Source of the DNA: Alcanivorax sp. S6407
GTDB taxonomy: Bacteria; Pseudomonadota; Gammaproteobacteria; Pseudomonadales; Alcanivoracaceae
Length of the DNA: 64,000 nucleotides
Direction of reading: 5' to 3'
Assembly: GCF_023016115.1 (NCBI RefSeq)
Contig: NZ_JALKBH010000004.1
Location: 515,563 to 579,562, forward strand
Part shown: positions 1 to 9,716 of the stretch, piece after piece
Layout: each line of letters opens with the position of its first letter
Position numbering within the stretch: the first letter of the stretch is position 1
Position numbers and translations under genes: made by a program
The notes under the pieces: model-generated
The model's database searches: none
What the model saw: the letters and a program-made list of their open reading frames with translations, nothing else
What the model was told of the DNA's origin: nothing

Positions 1-756
1 AAGAGTTTCCTGGAGACCAGCTTGAGCATCCGCATGCGCGAGCTGGGCTTCGAGGAATACGAGACCTATTACGAACACCTGATGGTGGGCACCACCGAAT
101 CCCGGGCCATGGAATGGTCCATCCTGGTGGATCGGCTCACCGTTCAGGAAACCAGCTTTTTCCGTCATCAGAGCTCCTATGCCCTGGTGGAGGAGTACGT
201 CCAGGGCTTTGTGGCTGAACAGCCGGAGGGCGCCAATCTGGATGTCTGGAGCGTGGGCTGCTCCACCGGCGAGGAAGCCTACTCACTGGCCATGCTGATC
301 AACGAGCAGCTGGCGGATAACAGCCGCAAGATGTTCTACGGCATTACTGCTACCGACATCAGCCTGCCCACCCTGGCCAAGGCCCGTAAAGGGGAATATG
401 CGGCCCGACGCGCCCTGCAGGTGGACCCGGTATTGCGGGAAAAGTACTTCATGCCCGGGGAAAGCGGGCAGACCGTAATGGTGGCACCGGAACTGAAGCA
501 ACACATCTGTTTCGCCCGCCTCAATGTGCTCGACCTGGGCAATGCGCCCATGAACAACATGGATTTGATCTTTTGTCAGAACATGCTGATTTACTTTCGC
601 CGCTGGCGAAAACGCCAGATTGTTAACCGTCTGGCGGAGCGGCTGGCTCTCGGGGGCATGATGGTACTGGGCCCCGGCGAAGTCACCGACTGGCAGCACC
701 CAGATCTGGAGCGGGTGCATTTTGCCGACACGCTGGCATTCCGACGCGTGAAATAG
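1..756 (+). CDS. pilK: CheR-type chemoreceptor methyltransferase of the Pil-Chp system (5' end missing)
   Basis: The frame is open from base 1 (KSFLETSLSIRMRELGF), so the gene starts left of the window; the TTG at 22 is internal. CheR enzymes use SAM to methylate glutamates on a chemoreceptor, here presumably PilJ. The fragment keeps the end of the CheR all-alpha domain and the whole SAM-binding domain, with the glycine-rich VGCSTGEEAYS motif and a late FCQNMLIYF motif typical of CheR. The identity as PilK rather than a generic CheR rests on the neighbours, since ChpA, ChpB and ChpC homologues follow in the order known from Pseudomonas. A 159-bp gap with heptamer arrays separates it from chpA. 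Confidence 0.85.
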   Translation, partial: KSFLETSLSIRMRELGFEEYETYYEHLMVGTTESRAMEWSILVDRLTVQETSFFRHQSSYALVEEYVQGFVAEQPEGANLDVWSVGCSTGEEAYSLAMLINEQLADNSRKMFYGITATDISLPTLAKARKGEYAARRALQVDPVLREKYFMPGESGQTVMVAPELKQHICFARLNVLDLGNAPMNNMDLIFCQNMLIYFRRWRKRQIVNRLAERLALGGMMVLGPGEVTDWQHPDLERVHFADTLAFRRVK

Positions 757-760
757 AAGA

Positions 761-864
761 ACGCAACATGCTGCACGCAACAAGCGGCTCGCGAGAACAA
801 CAATGCCCTGTAGCACCTGCCAGCCCTGATCAGCCCGCAGCCTGCTACATGTTACGTGTTGCGT
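761..864. repeat. Inverted pair of CGCNNCA-type heptamer arrays (family D)
   Basis: Four 7-bp units lie at 761-788 (ACGCAAC, ATGCTGC, ACGCAAC, AAGCGGC). Four units in opposite orientation lie at 837-864 and read GCAGCCT, GCTACAT, GTTACGT, GTTGCGT. About 48 bases separate them. The two arms could pair imperfectly. The pair fills the pilK-chpA gap. Confidence 0.6.
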
Positions 865-915
865 ATTTATTCCTGCCCGACAAAGAAGGCAGGTTGATGT
901 ATGACAGGAGACGTC

Positions 916-3900
916 ATGAGTGACCGTCACGACTATCTGGCTCTGGACTGGGTTCGCGGGGAAATCCAGGAGACCCTGAACCAGGCGCAGCAGGCTCTGG
1001 AAGCGTTCGTGGAAAACCCGAACGACGCCACCCGTATGCGTTTTTGCCAGGCGCACCTGCATCAGGTGTATGGCACCTTGCAGATGGTCGAATTCTACGG
1101 TGCAGCCCTGCTCGCCGAAGAAATGGAAAAGCTCGCCCAGGCCCTGCTGGAAGGCCGTGTCGGCAATGTGGCCGATGGCCAGGAAACGCTCATGCGTGCC
1201 CTGCTGCAGCTGCCACCCTATCTGGACCGTGTCGCCAGCAACCGACGCGATCTGCCGGTAGTGCTGCTGCCGCTGCTCAATGACCTGCGTGCCGCCCGTG
1301 GCGAATCACTGCTCTCCGAAACCTCCCTGTTCAAACCGGATCTTACCGACGCCACCGGTCGTGGCCAGATCCCACCAGCCCTTCTTAACGACCCCCGCTT
1401 TGCTGCTCTGGCAAAGAAGATCCGGCAGATGTTCCAGATCGCCCTGTTGGGCGTACTGCGCAACGATCGCATGGGCGAAAACCTGGGCTACATGGCCAAG
1501 GTCTTCACCAAGCTGGAACAGGTCACCGGCGATGCCCCCCGGGCACCGCTGTGGAGCATCAGCAACGCCCTGGTGGAAGGTCTCGCCGAAGACGCCATCG
1601 TGCTCGGCACCTCGGTAAAAATGATGCTCGGCCAGGTGGACCGCACCCTGCGTGAACTGACCACCAACGGCGCCGCCAGCCTCAATGAGCCGGCCCCCAC
1701 CGACCTGCTCAAGAACCTGCTGTACTACGTCGCCAAGGCCGAAGTGGAAAGCCCGCGCATCAAGGATGTGAAGGCCCGATTCCGCCTTGAGGATGCACTG
1801 CCTTCTGATGACCTGGTCACCGCCGAACGCGAGCGCATGACCGGCCCGGATGCCGAAGCCATGAACTCTGTGGTGATGGCGCTTTCCGAAGAGATCACCA
1901 CTGTCAAGGACGCACTGGAAACCTTCGTCCACAACGGCGAGCAGGATGCCAGCCAGCTGCAGCCACAGACCGTGACCCTCAAGCAGGTGGCCGATACCGT
2001 AGCCGTGCTCGGCCTCGGCCAGCCCCGCAAACTGGTGGAAGAACAGCTCGGCGTGATGGAAGACATTGTTGGCGGCAAACGTCCCGCCGACCGTGACCTG
2101 CTGATGGATATCGCCGGCGCGCTGCTTTACGTGGAAGCCACCCTGGCCGGGCTCACCGGAAACGACCGTCATGGCGGCGGTGGAGGCGGCAGTGAACCGG
2201 CCACCATGCCGGGTCACGTTGGTCAGGCCATGGATGCGGTATTGCGCGAGTGCCGTGCCGGCCTGGAAGAAGCCAAGGACGGGATCGTCGAATTCATTGC
2301 CTCGCAGTGGAGCGCCGACCATCTGGCACCGGTTCCGGAACGGCTCAACGCGGTACGCGGCGGTCTGGAAGTGATCCAGCTCAACCGTCCCGCCGTGATC
2401 CTGCGCCAGTGCGTACGCTACATCGAAGAACAGCTGCTGGAAGCCGATCAGCCCAAGCCTGACTGGCGCAGCATGGACACCCTGGCGGATGCCATCACCT
2501 CAGTGGAATATTATCTGGAACGTCTTAGTGACGATCCGGAAACCAGTGACGATATCCTGCAGCTGGCCCGCTCCAGTGTGGAAGCCCTGGGCTATCCCCT
2601 GGATGCCGAAAGCGATTTTGACAGTGGTGTCGAGGTGGAGCGCATCGAGCTGAATGCCGATGTGGCCGTGGAAGAACCGGGCACCGAGGCGACCGAAGCC
2701 GACACTGTCACAGAGCTGAGCCTCGAACCGGCAACCCCGGAGGTGGCAGAGGAAGCGGAAGTCACCGCCGCAGAAGACGCGGTCGCAACCGATGAATCGG
2801 CAGACGCCGACAGCGACGCCGATGCTGTCGAGCCCGAGGAAATCGAACCCTCTGCAGACCTCCCTGAAAGCGAGGGCAGCATTACCCTGGACGCCGAGCC
2901 CGAACAGGAACCGGAGCCAGAACCCGAAGTCGTGGCCAGCGCAGAAAGCGAAGACGACAGCCACGAAGCGCCCGCACCTACAGAAACCCCTGATCCCGCT
3001 CCTGTTGCCGCAGCGCCGGTGGAGGAAGAGGAAGACGATCTGATCGATGACGAGATCATCGAGATCTTCCAGGAAGAAGCCGGCGAAGTGCTGGAAGCGC
3101 TGGACGAATACTTTCCCCGCTGGGCCGCCAATACCAGCGACGAAGAGTCCCTGACTGAATTCCGCCGTGCATTCCACACCCTGAAAGGCTCCGGCCGCAT
3201 GGTCGGCGCCCTGACCGTAGGCGAGCTGGCCTGGTCTGTGGAAAACATGATGAACCGGGTGATCGACAAGACCATCACCCCGACGCCGATGCTGATCGAG
3301 CTGGTGCAGACGGTTCGTAACCATATCCAGCCATTGGTAGATGCCTTCTGCACCCGCCAGCCGGATCCGTTCAACCCGCAGCCGCTGGCCGACGCCGCCG
3401 ATACCCTGGCCGCCGGTGGGCAGATTGATGCCATCCCGGACGTGACCAGCGACAGTCCCGACCTGGATAACGCTGATCACGGTGAGGAAGTCGTCGAGGT
3501 CAGCGCCGAAGCCGCAGAAGAGATTCCGGCCGACATCGAGATCGACACACTCGCCGCCAGTGATGATGAGGTTGAAGGTGAGGCTGAATCTGAAGGTGAC
3601 GAGGCACAGAGCAAAGACACGCTCACTCTGGACAGCCTGCCTGACGCCGATGAGGCAGAAGATACCAGCAGCCCCGCAGTGAGCTGGGAAGATGCCGAGG
3701 ACGAGATCACCCTGGAAGCCTTCGATAGCGAAGACGACCTGCAGGAAGACAGCATCACCTTCGAGATGCCGGAGGATGACGCCAGTGGCGAGGATGACAC
3801 CCTCGAGATCACTGCCCTGGCCTTGGATGACGATGGTGATGACGCCACCAGCGAATCCATCGCTGTGGAAGCCTTGGATGCCAGCGATGATCTGGCTGAC

Positions 3901-6900
3901 ATCCCCGATCTGTCCAGCGAAGACGACAACAGCGACGCCCCTGATCCGGTGCTGCGCGAAATCTTCGCCAGTGAGGCCCGCCGCAACCTGGATCTGGTCA
4001 GCAACTGGCTGCAGAGCCTGGACAGCGACCTGTCCGAACACGACGTGGATGATGAAGTGCATCGCGCCCTGCACACCCTCAAGGGCAGTGCACGCATGGC
4101 CGAAATCGAAGCCGTGGCGGAAGTGGCCGAGCCCGCTGAGAAACTGATCCGCGACCTGATCAGCAATAACCGCCGTGCCACCACCGAGCAGGCGGATCTG
4201 GTTCGCCAGGCCTGTGAGCTGATCGAGAACAATCTGAACGGTCTCGACCAGGCTCACCTGCCCGGTGCCGAACCGTTGATTGTGGCACTGCAACAACAAC
4301 GGGACGGCCTGACCGACAACGACGACCCGGCACCGAATACCGATCCGCACATTCTCTCCGTGTTCCTCTCCGAGGGCATGGATCTGATCGTGGATGCCGA
4401 GCAACTGCTGGCCCAGTGGGCCCAGCACCCGGACCAGACCGAAGAACTGGTGCGGCTGCGTGATGAACTGAACCTGCTGGCCAACAGTGCCGCCACCGCC
4501 GGGCTGACCGAAATTCATCAGCTGGCCCAGGCCCTGGCCAATACCTACAGCGCGGTGGAAAACCGCCAGCTTGCCTATAGTGATGTGCTGTTCGGCATGG
4601 TCAGCGAAGGCCAGGACGCCCTGATGAACATGATGGATTGCCTGGCCGCCGGCCAGACAGTCCGCCCGGAACTGGGGCTGGTGGATTCCCTGCGTGAACT
4701 GACCGAAGACGGCCCGGATGATGATGGCCCGAACGGTGGCAAGCCCGCGCCTCTTGAAATGTCCGACGCCGGCGACAGCCAGGTCGAACAGATCGACATT
4801 CAGCCGGAGTCGCCCGCCGACAACATTGGCGACTACCAGGCGCATCTTGATCCGGAGCTGGTTTCCCTGTTCCTGGAAGAAGCCGAAGAGATTCTGGAAA
4901 CCGCCAGCAATGCTCTGGACCAGTGGGAGCAGGGCGACAGCAGCAATGTGGACAGCCTGCAGCGGGATCTGCACACCCTCAAGGGCGGTGCGCGCATGGC
5001 AGGCGTAGCCCCGGTCGGAGACCTGGCCCACGAGCTGGAAAATCTCTACGAAGGCTACAATGCCGGCCAGCTGCAGGCCAACAACGACTTGTTCAGCCTG
5101 CTGCACCGCTGTCATGACAGCCTGGCGGACATGATTGATGCGCTGCGCGCCGAGAGCAGCCCACAGGCCGCTCCGGAACTGGTCAGCGCCATTCAGGCGT
5201 ACATCAAGGGCGAACCAGCCGCCAACACCAGCCTGCCGCAGACCCCGGCACCCGAGCCGGAACCGGAACCGCTCAGCCCCACGCCCGTTGCGGTTGAGGA
5301 CGCGCCCGTTGCCGAGGCACCCCCTCAACCGGAGCGCGACCCGGAACTGGTTGAGATCTTCCTGGAAGAAGCTGACGAGATTCTCGAATCTGCGGGGAAC
5401 AGCCTGGAGCTGTGGATCGGCGAGCAGGACAACCTGATCGAACTACAGTCACTGCAGCGTGACCTGCACACCCTTAAGGGTGGCGCGCGGATGGCCGAGG
5501 TAGCCGAATTGGGTGACCTGGGCCATGAGCTGGAAACCCTTTATGAAGGGCTGGCCCAGAGCCAACTGACCGTTGCACCGACACTGTTTGACTTGCTGCA
5601 CCGCTGCCACGACCGGTTGGCCGAGATGGTCGAAGCCCTGCGAGGCAACCAGCCGCTGCCCGGCGGTGACGAACTGATTCAGTCCATCCATGGCTATGTG
5701 GCCGATCCGGCAGGCTTTACCCTGCCTGCCTTGTCTGCTGCGGCACCGGTCGAAGCGCCAGCTGCCGCCGTAGAGACCGCGCCCGTAGCGGAACCGGAAG
5801 CCAGCACCCCGGCAGCCGAAGTCTCCCTGGGCACCAGCGATCCTGCCGACGATAATTGGCAGCCGGATACCGATCCGGAAATTTTGGAAATTTTCCTGGA
5901 AGAATCCGAAGAGCTGTCGGAAATCATCGATGGCAACCTTAGTTCCTGGAAAGACCACCCGGAAAGCCGCGAGTTTGTCGACGACATCAAGCGCGCCCTG
6001 CATACCCTCAAGGGCGGTGCCCGTCTTGCCGGCCTGAAGCAGCTGGGAGACATCAGCCACGATTTCGAAACCTACCTGATTGAGCTGGAAAAGCGCACCG
6101 GCGCACCCGCCCAGGAAGATTTCCAGCCCATGCTCGACTGGCACGACCAGATCAGCAAGGGCATGGAAACCGTGGCCAGGGGAGCGCGCGCCAATCAGGC
6201 AGCCAAACCGGCCCCTGTGGCCGAGCCGGAAGCGGTCAGTGGCGAGTTGATGCCGGCAGCACAGCCCGAGCAGCAACCGAAACAGGATGACCGTCGCCAA
6301 CGCCAGAATCAGGCCCAGCCCCAGGAAATGGTGCGGGTGGGCGCCGATGTGCTGGAAGCGCTGGTAAACCTGGCCGGGGAAACCTCCATCAACCGCGGCC
6401 GGGTGGAGCAGGGGCTCACCGAATTCACCTTCAACGTAGAGGAAATGGGTAACACCATTCAACGTCTCTACGAACAGTTGCGTCGTCTCGATTCGGAAAC
6501 CGAAGCGCAGATCATGTCCAACTACCAGCAGGGCGTGGATCGCGGGGAATTCGACGAGGATTTCGATCCACTGGAAATGGACCAGTACTCCGAACTCCAC
6601 CAGATCACCAAGCAGCTGTCGGAATCGGCGTCTGACTTGCTGGATTTGAAGAACACCCTGCTGGACCGTACCAAGGACACGGAAACCCTGTTGCTGCAGC
6701 AATCACGGATCAACACCGAGCTGCAGGAAAAGCTCATGCGTACCCGCATGGTGCCGTTCACCCGTCTGGTGCCACGTCTGCGTCGTATCGTGCGGCAGAT
6801 CTCCGGCGAAGTGGGCAAGCGAGTCGATTTCGATGTGCTCAACCCGGAAGGCGAACTGGACCGCTCCCTGATGGAGCGTGTGGTAGCGCCACTGGAGCAC

Positions 6901-8193
6901 ATGCTGCGTAACGCGGTGGACCACGGTATCGAAACCAGCGAAGGCCGCCAGAGTGCAGGCAAGGACAGCACCGGTCGCATCAATCTGGAACTGGGCCGTG
7001 AAGGGGGCGAGGTGGTCATCACCCTGTCCGACGACGGCAAGGGCATCGACACCGACGCGGTACGAAAGAAGGCCATCGAGCGCGGCCTGATCACTGAAGA
7101 CGCCCAGCTTTCCGAGCAGGACATTCAGCAATTCATCTTCCATGCCGGTTTCTCCACCGCCGCCGCCGTGACCCAGATTTCCGGCCGTGGCGTGGGCATG
7201 GACGTGGTAGCCAGCGAGATCAAGCAGATGGGTGGCTCGGTGACCATCGATTCCCACAAGGGACAGGGCACCCGCTTTATCATTCGCCTGCCATTCACTC
7301 TGGCCATGAACCGCGCCCTGATGGTGAAGGCCGGCGAAGACAGCTATGCCATTCCGCTGAACCAGATCGAAGGTATCGTGCGTATCAGCCCCTTCGAGCT
7401 GCAGCACTACTTCAGTGAAGAAAACCCGGTTTACACCTACGTGGGTCAGGATTACGAGCTGGAGTACCTGGGCAACTTTGTCCACGGCATCCGCGCCCCG
7501 TATCTGGAAAACCAGAGCACACCCATGCCGGTGCTGCTGATCCGCAGTGCCGAGCATACCGTCGCCATCGTGGTAGACGACCTGGTCGGCTCCCGCGAGG
7601 TGGTAGTGAAGTCTGTCGGCCCGCAGCTGGCCAGTGTGGCCGGTATCAGTGGTGCCACCATCCTCGGGGATGGTTCCGTGGTGATCATTCTCGATATCCA
7701 CTCCCTGATCCGTGCCGCCCACGTCCAGGTGCCCACCCTGCCGGTGGAAGAGGCCGCCGTGGAAACGCCCAAGCTGCCGGAAGAGCCGGCCATGCCGAAG
7801 CGCGATACCCCGCTGGTGATGGTAACGGACGACTCGGTAACCGTACGGAAGGTGACTACCCGCCTGCTGGAGCGCAACGGCTACGAAGTCGTCACTGCCA
7901 AGGACGGGATGGATGCCATCGCCAAGCTGGAAGACTTCCGCCCCGATCTCATGCTGCTGGATATCGAAATGCCGCGCATGGACGGCTTCGAAGTGGCCAC
8001 CCACGTGCGCCACGACAGCCGCCTGAAGGATGTGCCGATCATCATGATTACCTCGCGCACCGGCGAGAAGCACCGCGACCGGGCCTTCGATATCGGCGTG
8101 AATTGCTACATGGGCAAGCCCTTCCAGGAGAACGAACTGCTGTCCACCATCCGTGAATTGCTGGGCGAGCTGCAGGAAACGACCCAGGGATGA
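916..8193 (+). CDS. chpA: ChpA: giant multi-Hpt CheA-type hybrid histidine kinase
   Basis: This is the central kinase of the Pil-Chp system, which controls type IV pilus twitching and, in Pseudomonas, cAMP. The protein is 2425 aa from ATG 916, chosen over ATG 901 because AGGAG (906-910) sits 5 nt upstream. Five canonical phosphotransfer domains carry HTLKG, with His near residues 754, 1053, 1353, 1518 and 1696. The N-terminal third has further Hpt-like helical bundles without the motif, and a degenerate one lies near 1140-1260. Long acidic and proline-rich linkers separate the domains. Next come a CheA dimerisation region (about 1804 on), an HATPase domain (N box RNAVDHG near 1998, GRGVGMD near 2091), a CheW-like domain (about 2130-2260) and a receiver with phospho-acceptor Asp2349. 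The length matches the Pseudomonas family. The stop overlaps the chpB start (ATGA). Confidence 0.95.
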   Translation: MSDRHDYLALDWVRGEIQETLNQAQQALEAFVENPNDATRMRFCQAHLHQVYGTLQMVEFYGAALLAEEMEKLAQALLEGRVGNVADGQETLMRALLQLPPYLDRVASNRRDLPVVLLPLLNDLRAARGESLLSETSLFKPDLTDATGRGQIPPALLNDPRFAALAKKIRQMFQIALLGVLRNDRMGENLGYMAKVFTKLEQVTGDAPRAPLWSISNALVEGLAEDAIVLGTSVKMMLGQVDRTLRELTTNGAASLNEPAPTDLLKNLLYYVAKAEVESPRIKDVKARFRLEDALPSDDLVTAERERMTGPDAEAMNSVVMALSEEITTVKDALETFVHNGEQDASQLQPQTVTLKQVADTVAVLGLGQPRKLVEEQLGVMEDIVGGKRPADRDLLMDIAGALLYVEATLAGLTGNDRHGGGGGGSEPATMPGHVGQAMDAVLRECRAGLEEAKDGIVEFIASQWSADHLAPVPERLNAVRGGLEVIQLNRPAVILRQCVRYIEEQLLEADQPKPDWRSMDTLADAITSVEYYLERLSDDPETSDDILQLARSSVEALGYPLDAESDFDSGVEVERIELNADVAVEEPGTEATEADTVTELSLEPATPEVAEEAEVTAAEDAVATDESADADSDADAVEPEEIEPSADLPESEGSITLDAEPEQEPEPEPEVVASAESEDDSHEAPAPTETPDPAPVAAAPVEEEEDDLIDDEIIEIFQEEAGEVLEALDEYFPRWAANTSDEESLTEFRRAFHTLKGSGRMVGALTVGELAWSVENMMNRVIDKTITPTPMLIELVQTVRNHIQPLVDAFCTRQPDPFNPQPLADAADTLAAGGQIDAIPDVTSDSPDLDNADHGEEVVEVSAEAAEEIPADIEIDTLAASDDEVEGEAESEGDEAQSKDTLTLDSLPDADEAEDTSSPAVSWEDAEDEITLEAFDSEDDLQEDSITFEMPEDDASGEDDTLEITALALDDDGDDATSESIAVEALDASDDLADIPDLSSEDDNSDAPDPVLREIFASEARRNLDLVSNWLQSLDSDLSEHDVDDEVHRALHTLKGSARMAEIEAVAEVAEPAEKLIRDLISNNRRATTEQADLVRQACELIENNLNGLDQAHLPGAEPLIVALQQQRDGLTDNDDPAPNTDPHILSVFLSEGMDLIVDAEQLLAQWAQHPDQTEELVRLRDELNLLANSAATAGLTEIHQLAQALANTYSAVENRQLAYSDVLFGMVSEGQDALMNMMDCLAAGQTVRPELGLVDSLRELTEDGPDDDGPNGGKPAPLEMSDAGDSQVEQIDIQPESPADNIGDYQAHLDPELVSLFLEEAEEILETASNALDQWEQGDSSNVDSLQRDLHTLKGGARMAGVAPVGDLAHELENLYEGYNAGQLQANNDLFSLLHRCHDSLADMIDALRAESSPQAAPELVSAIQAYIKGEPAANTSLPQTPAPEPEPEPLSPTPVAVEDAPVAEAPPQPERDPELVEIFLEEADEILESAGNSLELWIGEQDNLIELQSLQRDLHTLKGGARMAEVAELGDLGHELETLYEGLAQSQLTVAPTLFDLLHRCHDRLAEMVEALRGNQPLPGGDELIQSIHGYVADPAGFTLPALSAAAPVEAPAAAVETAPVAEPEASTPAAEVSLGTSDPADDNWQPDTDPEILEIFLEESEELSEIIDGNLSSWKDHPESREFVDDIKRALHTLKGGARLAGLKQLGDISHDFETYLIELEKRTGAPAQEDFQPMLDWHDQISKGMETVARGARANQAAKPAPVAEPEAVSGELMPAAQPEQQPKQDDRRQRQNQAQPQEMVRVGADVLEALVNLAGETSINRGRVEQGLTEFTFNVEEMGNTIQRLYEQLRRLDSETEAQIMSNYQQGVDRGEFDEDFDPLEMDQYSELHQITKQLSESASDLLDLKNTLLDRTKDTETLLLQQSRINTELQEKLMRTRMVPFTRLVPRLRRIVRQISGEVGKRVDFDVLNPEGELDRSLMERVVAPLEHMLRNAVDHGIETSEGRQSAGKDSTGRINLELGREGGEVVITLSDDGKGIDTDAVRKKAIERGLITEDAQLSEQDIQQFIFHAGFSTAAAVTQISGRGVGMDVVASEIKQMGGSVTIDSHKGQGTRFIIRLPFTLAMNRALMVKAGEDSYAIPLNQIEGIVRISPFELQHYFSEENPVYTYVGQDYELEYLGNFVHGIRAPYLENQSTPMPVLLIRSAEHTVAIVVDDLVGSREVVVKSVGPQLASVAGISGATILGDGSVVIILDIHSLIRAAHVQVPTLPVEEAAVETPKLPEEPAMPKRDTPLVMVTDDSVTVRKVTTRLLERNGYEVVTAKDGMDAIAKLEDFRPDLMLLDIEMPRMDGFEVATHVRHDSRLKDVPIIMITSRTGEKHRDRAFDIGVNCYMGKPFQENELLSTIRELLGELQETTQG

Positions 8194-9221
8194 CCACAAC
8201 GGCCCGCGTCGGCGTGATCGCCGATAGCACACTGCAGGGACATCTGCTCTCCAGCGCGGTGAAAGGGCAGGGTTATCAGGTGGTGGTCAACACCGAGCCG
8301 GGCAATCTGGAACCGCGCTGGTTCGCGGAAAATGCGCTGGATCTGTGGGTGGTGGACCTGTCCAGCGAGGATCGCTGGCAGGACTTTCTCGACACCCTGC
8401 TGGAAGAAGCCAGCGCGCCGATCCTGTTCTGCGATGGTCAGGCACCGTCACGCACCGACGCCCACTACCCACGCTGGGAACGTCGCCTGGTGACCAAGCT
8501 GGTGGACTATATCGGCAAGCCCCAGCTGCAGGAACGTCTCGACATCATTCCCCAGCGCGCCCCCAAAGCGCGTATCCCTGAACCCCGTGAATTTCAGGCC
8601 ATTCTGCCGGCCAACCGTCCCCAGCGCGTCTGGGTACTGGGCGCCAGTCTGGGCGGCCCCGCCGCGGTGAAGGATTTTCTCGATTGTCTGCCGGACAAAC
8701 TGCCGGTGGCTTTTGTACTGGCACAGCATATCGACGGCAGTTTTCTGGACACCCTGTGCGGTGTACTCAGTCGTGACAATCACACTCGCTGCAAGGTGGG
8801 CGTGGATGGCGAATCACTTCGCCACGGCGAACTGGCCATTGCACCGGTGGAATACGCTATCAGCTTTCGCCATGACGGCCGCATCCAGTCCACCGGCCAG
8901 GATTGGGAAGGCCCCTATGCCCCGTCCATTGATCAGGTCATCCAGAATGTCAGCGATGGCCTGGGTGAACAGGCAAGTGGGGCCATCCTGTTTTCCGGAA
9001 TGGGTAACGACGGCGCCATCGCCGCCCCCAAACTGGCTGCCAGTGGCCGGCCGGTGTGGGCCCAGAGCAGCGACACCTGTGCCTGCAGCAGCCAGCCTGA
9101 CTCGGTGCGGGAAACCGGCTGCGTCACCTTTAGCGGTTCTCCTGAACAGCTTGCGCAGCAGCTGGTGGAACAGGTAAGAAGAGAATTGAACAACGCCGAA
9201 AGCCTGACGCCTGACGCCTGA
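8190..9221 (+). CDS. chpB: ChpB: CheB-type receptor methylesterase
   Basis: This enzyme removes methyl groups from the chemoreceptor, opposing PilK. The start overlaps the chpA stop as ATGA, implying translational coupling. The C-terminal CheB domain has the catalytic triad Ser153 (GASLGGP), His180 (AQHIDG) and Asp274 (GMGNDGA). The first ~110 residues look like a divergent receiver: VGVIADS replaces the usual paired acidic motif, but an Asp in LWVVDLSS and a Lys in YIGKP remain, so it may or may not be phosphorylated. The last codons (SLTPDA-stop) are read from a GCCTGAC array, so the C-terminus and the stop codon come from repeat DNA. Confidence 0.9.
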   Translation: MTTTARVGVIADSTLQGHLLSSAVKGQGYQVVVNTEPGNLEPRWFAENALDLWVVDLSSEDRWQDFLDTLLEEASAPILFCDGQAPSRTDAHYPRWERRLVTKLVDYIGKPQLQERLDIIPQRAPKARIPEPREFQAILPANRPQRVWVLGASLGGPAAVKDFLDCLPDKLPVAFVLAQHIDGSFLDTLCGVLSRDNHTRCKVGVDGESLRHGELAIAPVEYAISFRHDGRIQSTGQDWEGPYAPSIDQVIQNVSDGLGEQASGAILFSGMGNDGAIAAPKLAASGRPVWAQSSDTCACSSQPDSVRETGCVTFSGSPEQLAQQLVEQVRRELNNAESLTPDA

Positions 9222-9222
9222 C
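9202..9222 (+). repeat. GCCTGAC x3 heptamer array (family A) at the chpB stop
   Basis: Three perfect tandem copies of GCCTGAC. The chpB stop codon TGA (9219-9221) lies in the third copy. Confidence 0.85.
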
Positions 9223-9266
9223 GAGGGCTTGCACCACCAAGGTCCGGCTTACATTTGAGGTTGATT

Positions 9267-9716
9267 ATGAGCAGTTTGCCAACGGAAATTTCCAGTCTGC
9301 TGATCCCCATGCAGGGTCGCCCCTGGCTGGTACCCAACATTGTGGTGGCCGAGGTCATTCCCCTGCGCCAGCCGGACCGTCCCGGGCATGGCCCGGAATG
9401 GCTGCTGGGCTGGCTCAGCTGGCGCGATCAGAACATTCCGCTGGTGTCCTTCGAGCGCCTCAATGAATCCGGACAGATCACCATCGGCCAGGATGCCCGT
9501 ATCGCGGTGCTCAACACCGTTGCCGGCAAACGCCCCTTCTATGCGGTGATCGTGCAGGGGATCCCGCGGCTGCTCAAGGTCGGCAAGGATGATCCGGTGG
9601 AAGAACCGGTGGATACCGGCCCGGCTGAATCCATGTACATCCAGGTGGCCGGGGACCTGGCCGTGATTCCCGATCTGGATGCCATCGAAGGCGCGGTGTC
9701 CGGCCTGCAGACATGA
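9267..9716 (+). CDS. chpC: ChpC: CheW-like coupling protein
   Basis: A 149-aa CheW-domain protein that, by family, links a chemoreceptor to the ChpA kinase. The start ATG 9267 has TGAGG six bases upstream; a TTG at 9255 would be an unusual alternative. Recognisable CheW features are the LIPMQGRPWLVPN strand, the WLLGWLSWRDQNIPLVSFE core and the later VIVQGIPRL stretch. It lies 45 nt after chpB, and its stop overlaps the next start as ATGA, so the chp transcript very probably continues into 9713-10705. Confidence 0.85.
   Translation: MSSLPTEISSLLIPMQGRPWLVPNIVVAEVIPLRQPDRPGHGPEWLLGWLSWRDQNIPLVSFERLNESGQITIGQDARIAVLNTVAGKRPFYAVIVQGIPRLLKVGKDDPVEEPVDTGPAESMYIQVAGDLAVIPDLDAIEGAVSGLQT

Noticed and set aside
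2500-5328. 942-codon open frame on the minus strand inside chpA
   Set aside because: It is antisense to the conserved Hpt/linker region; its protein has no recognisable domain and its openness follows from high GC and the codon bias of chpA.
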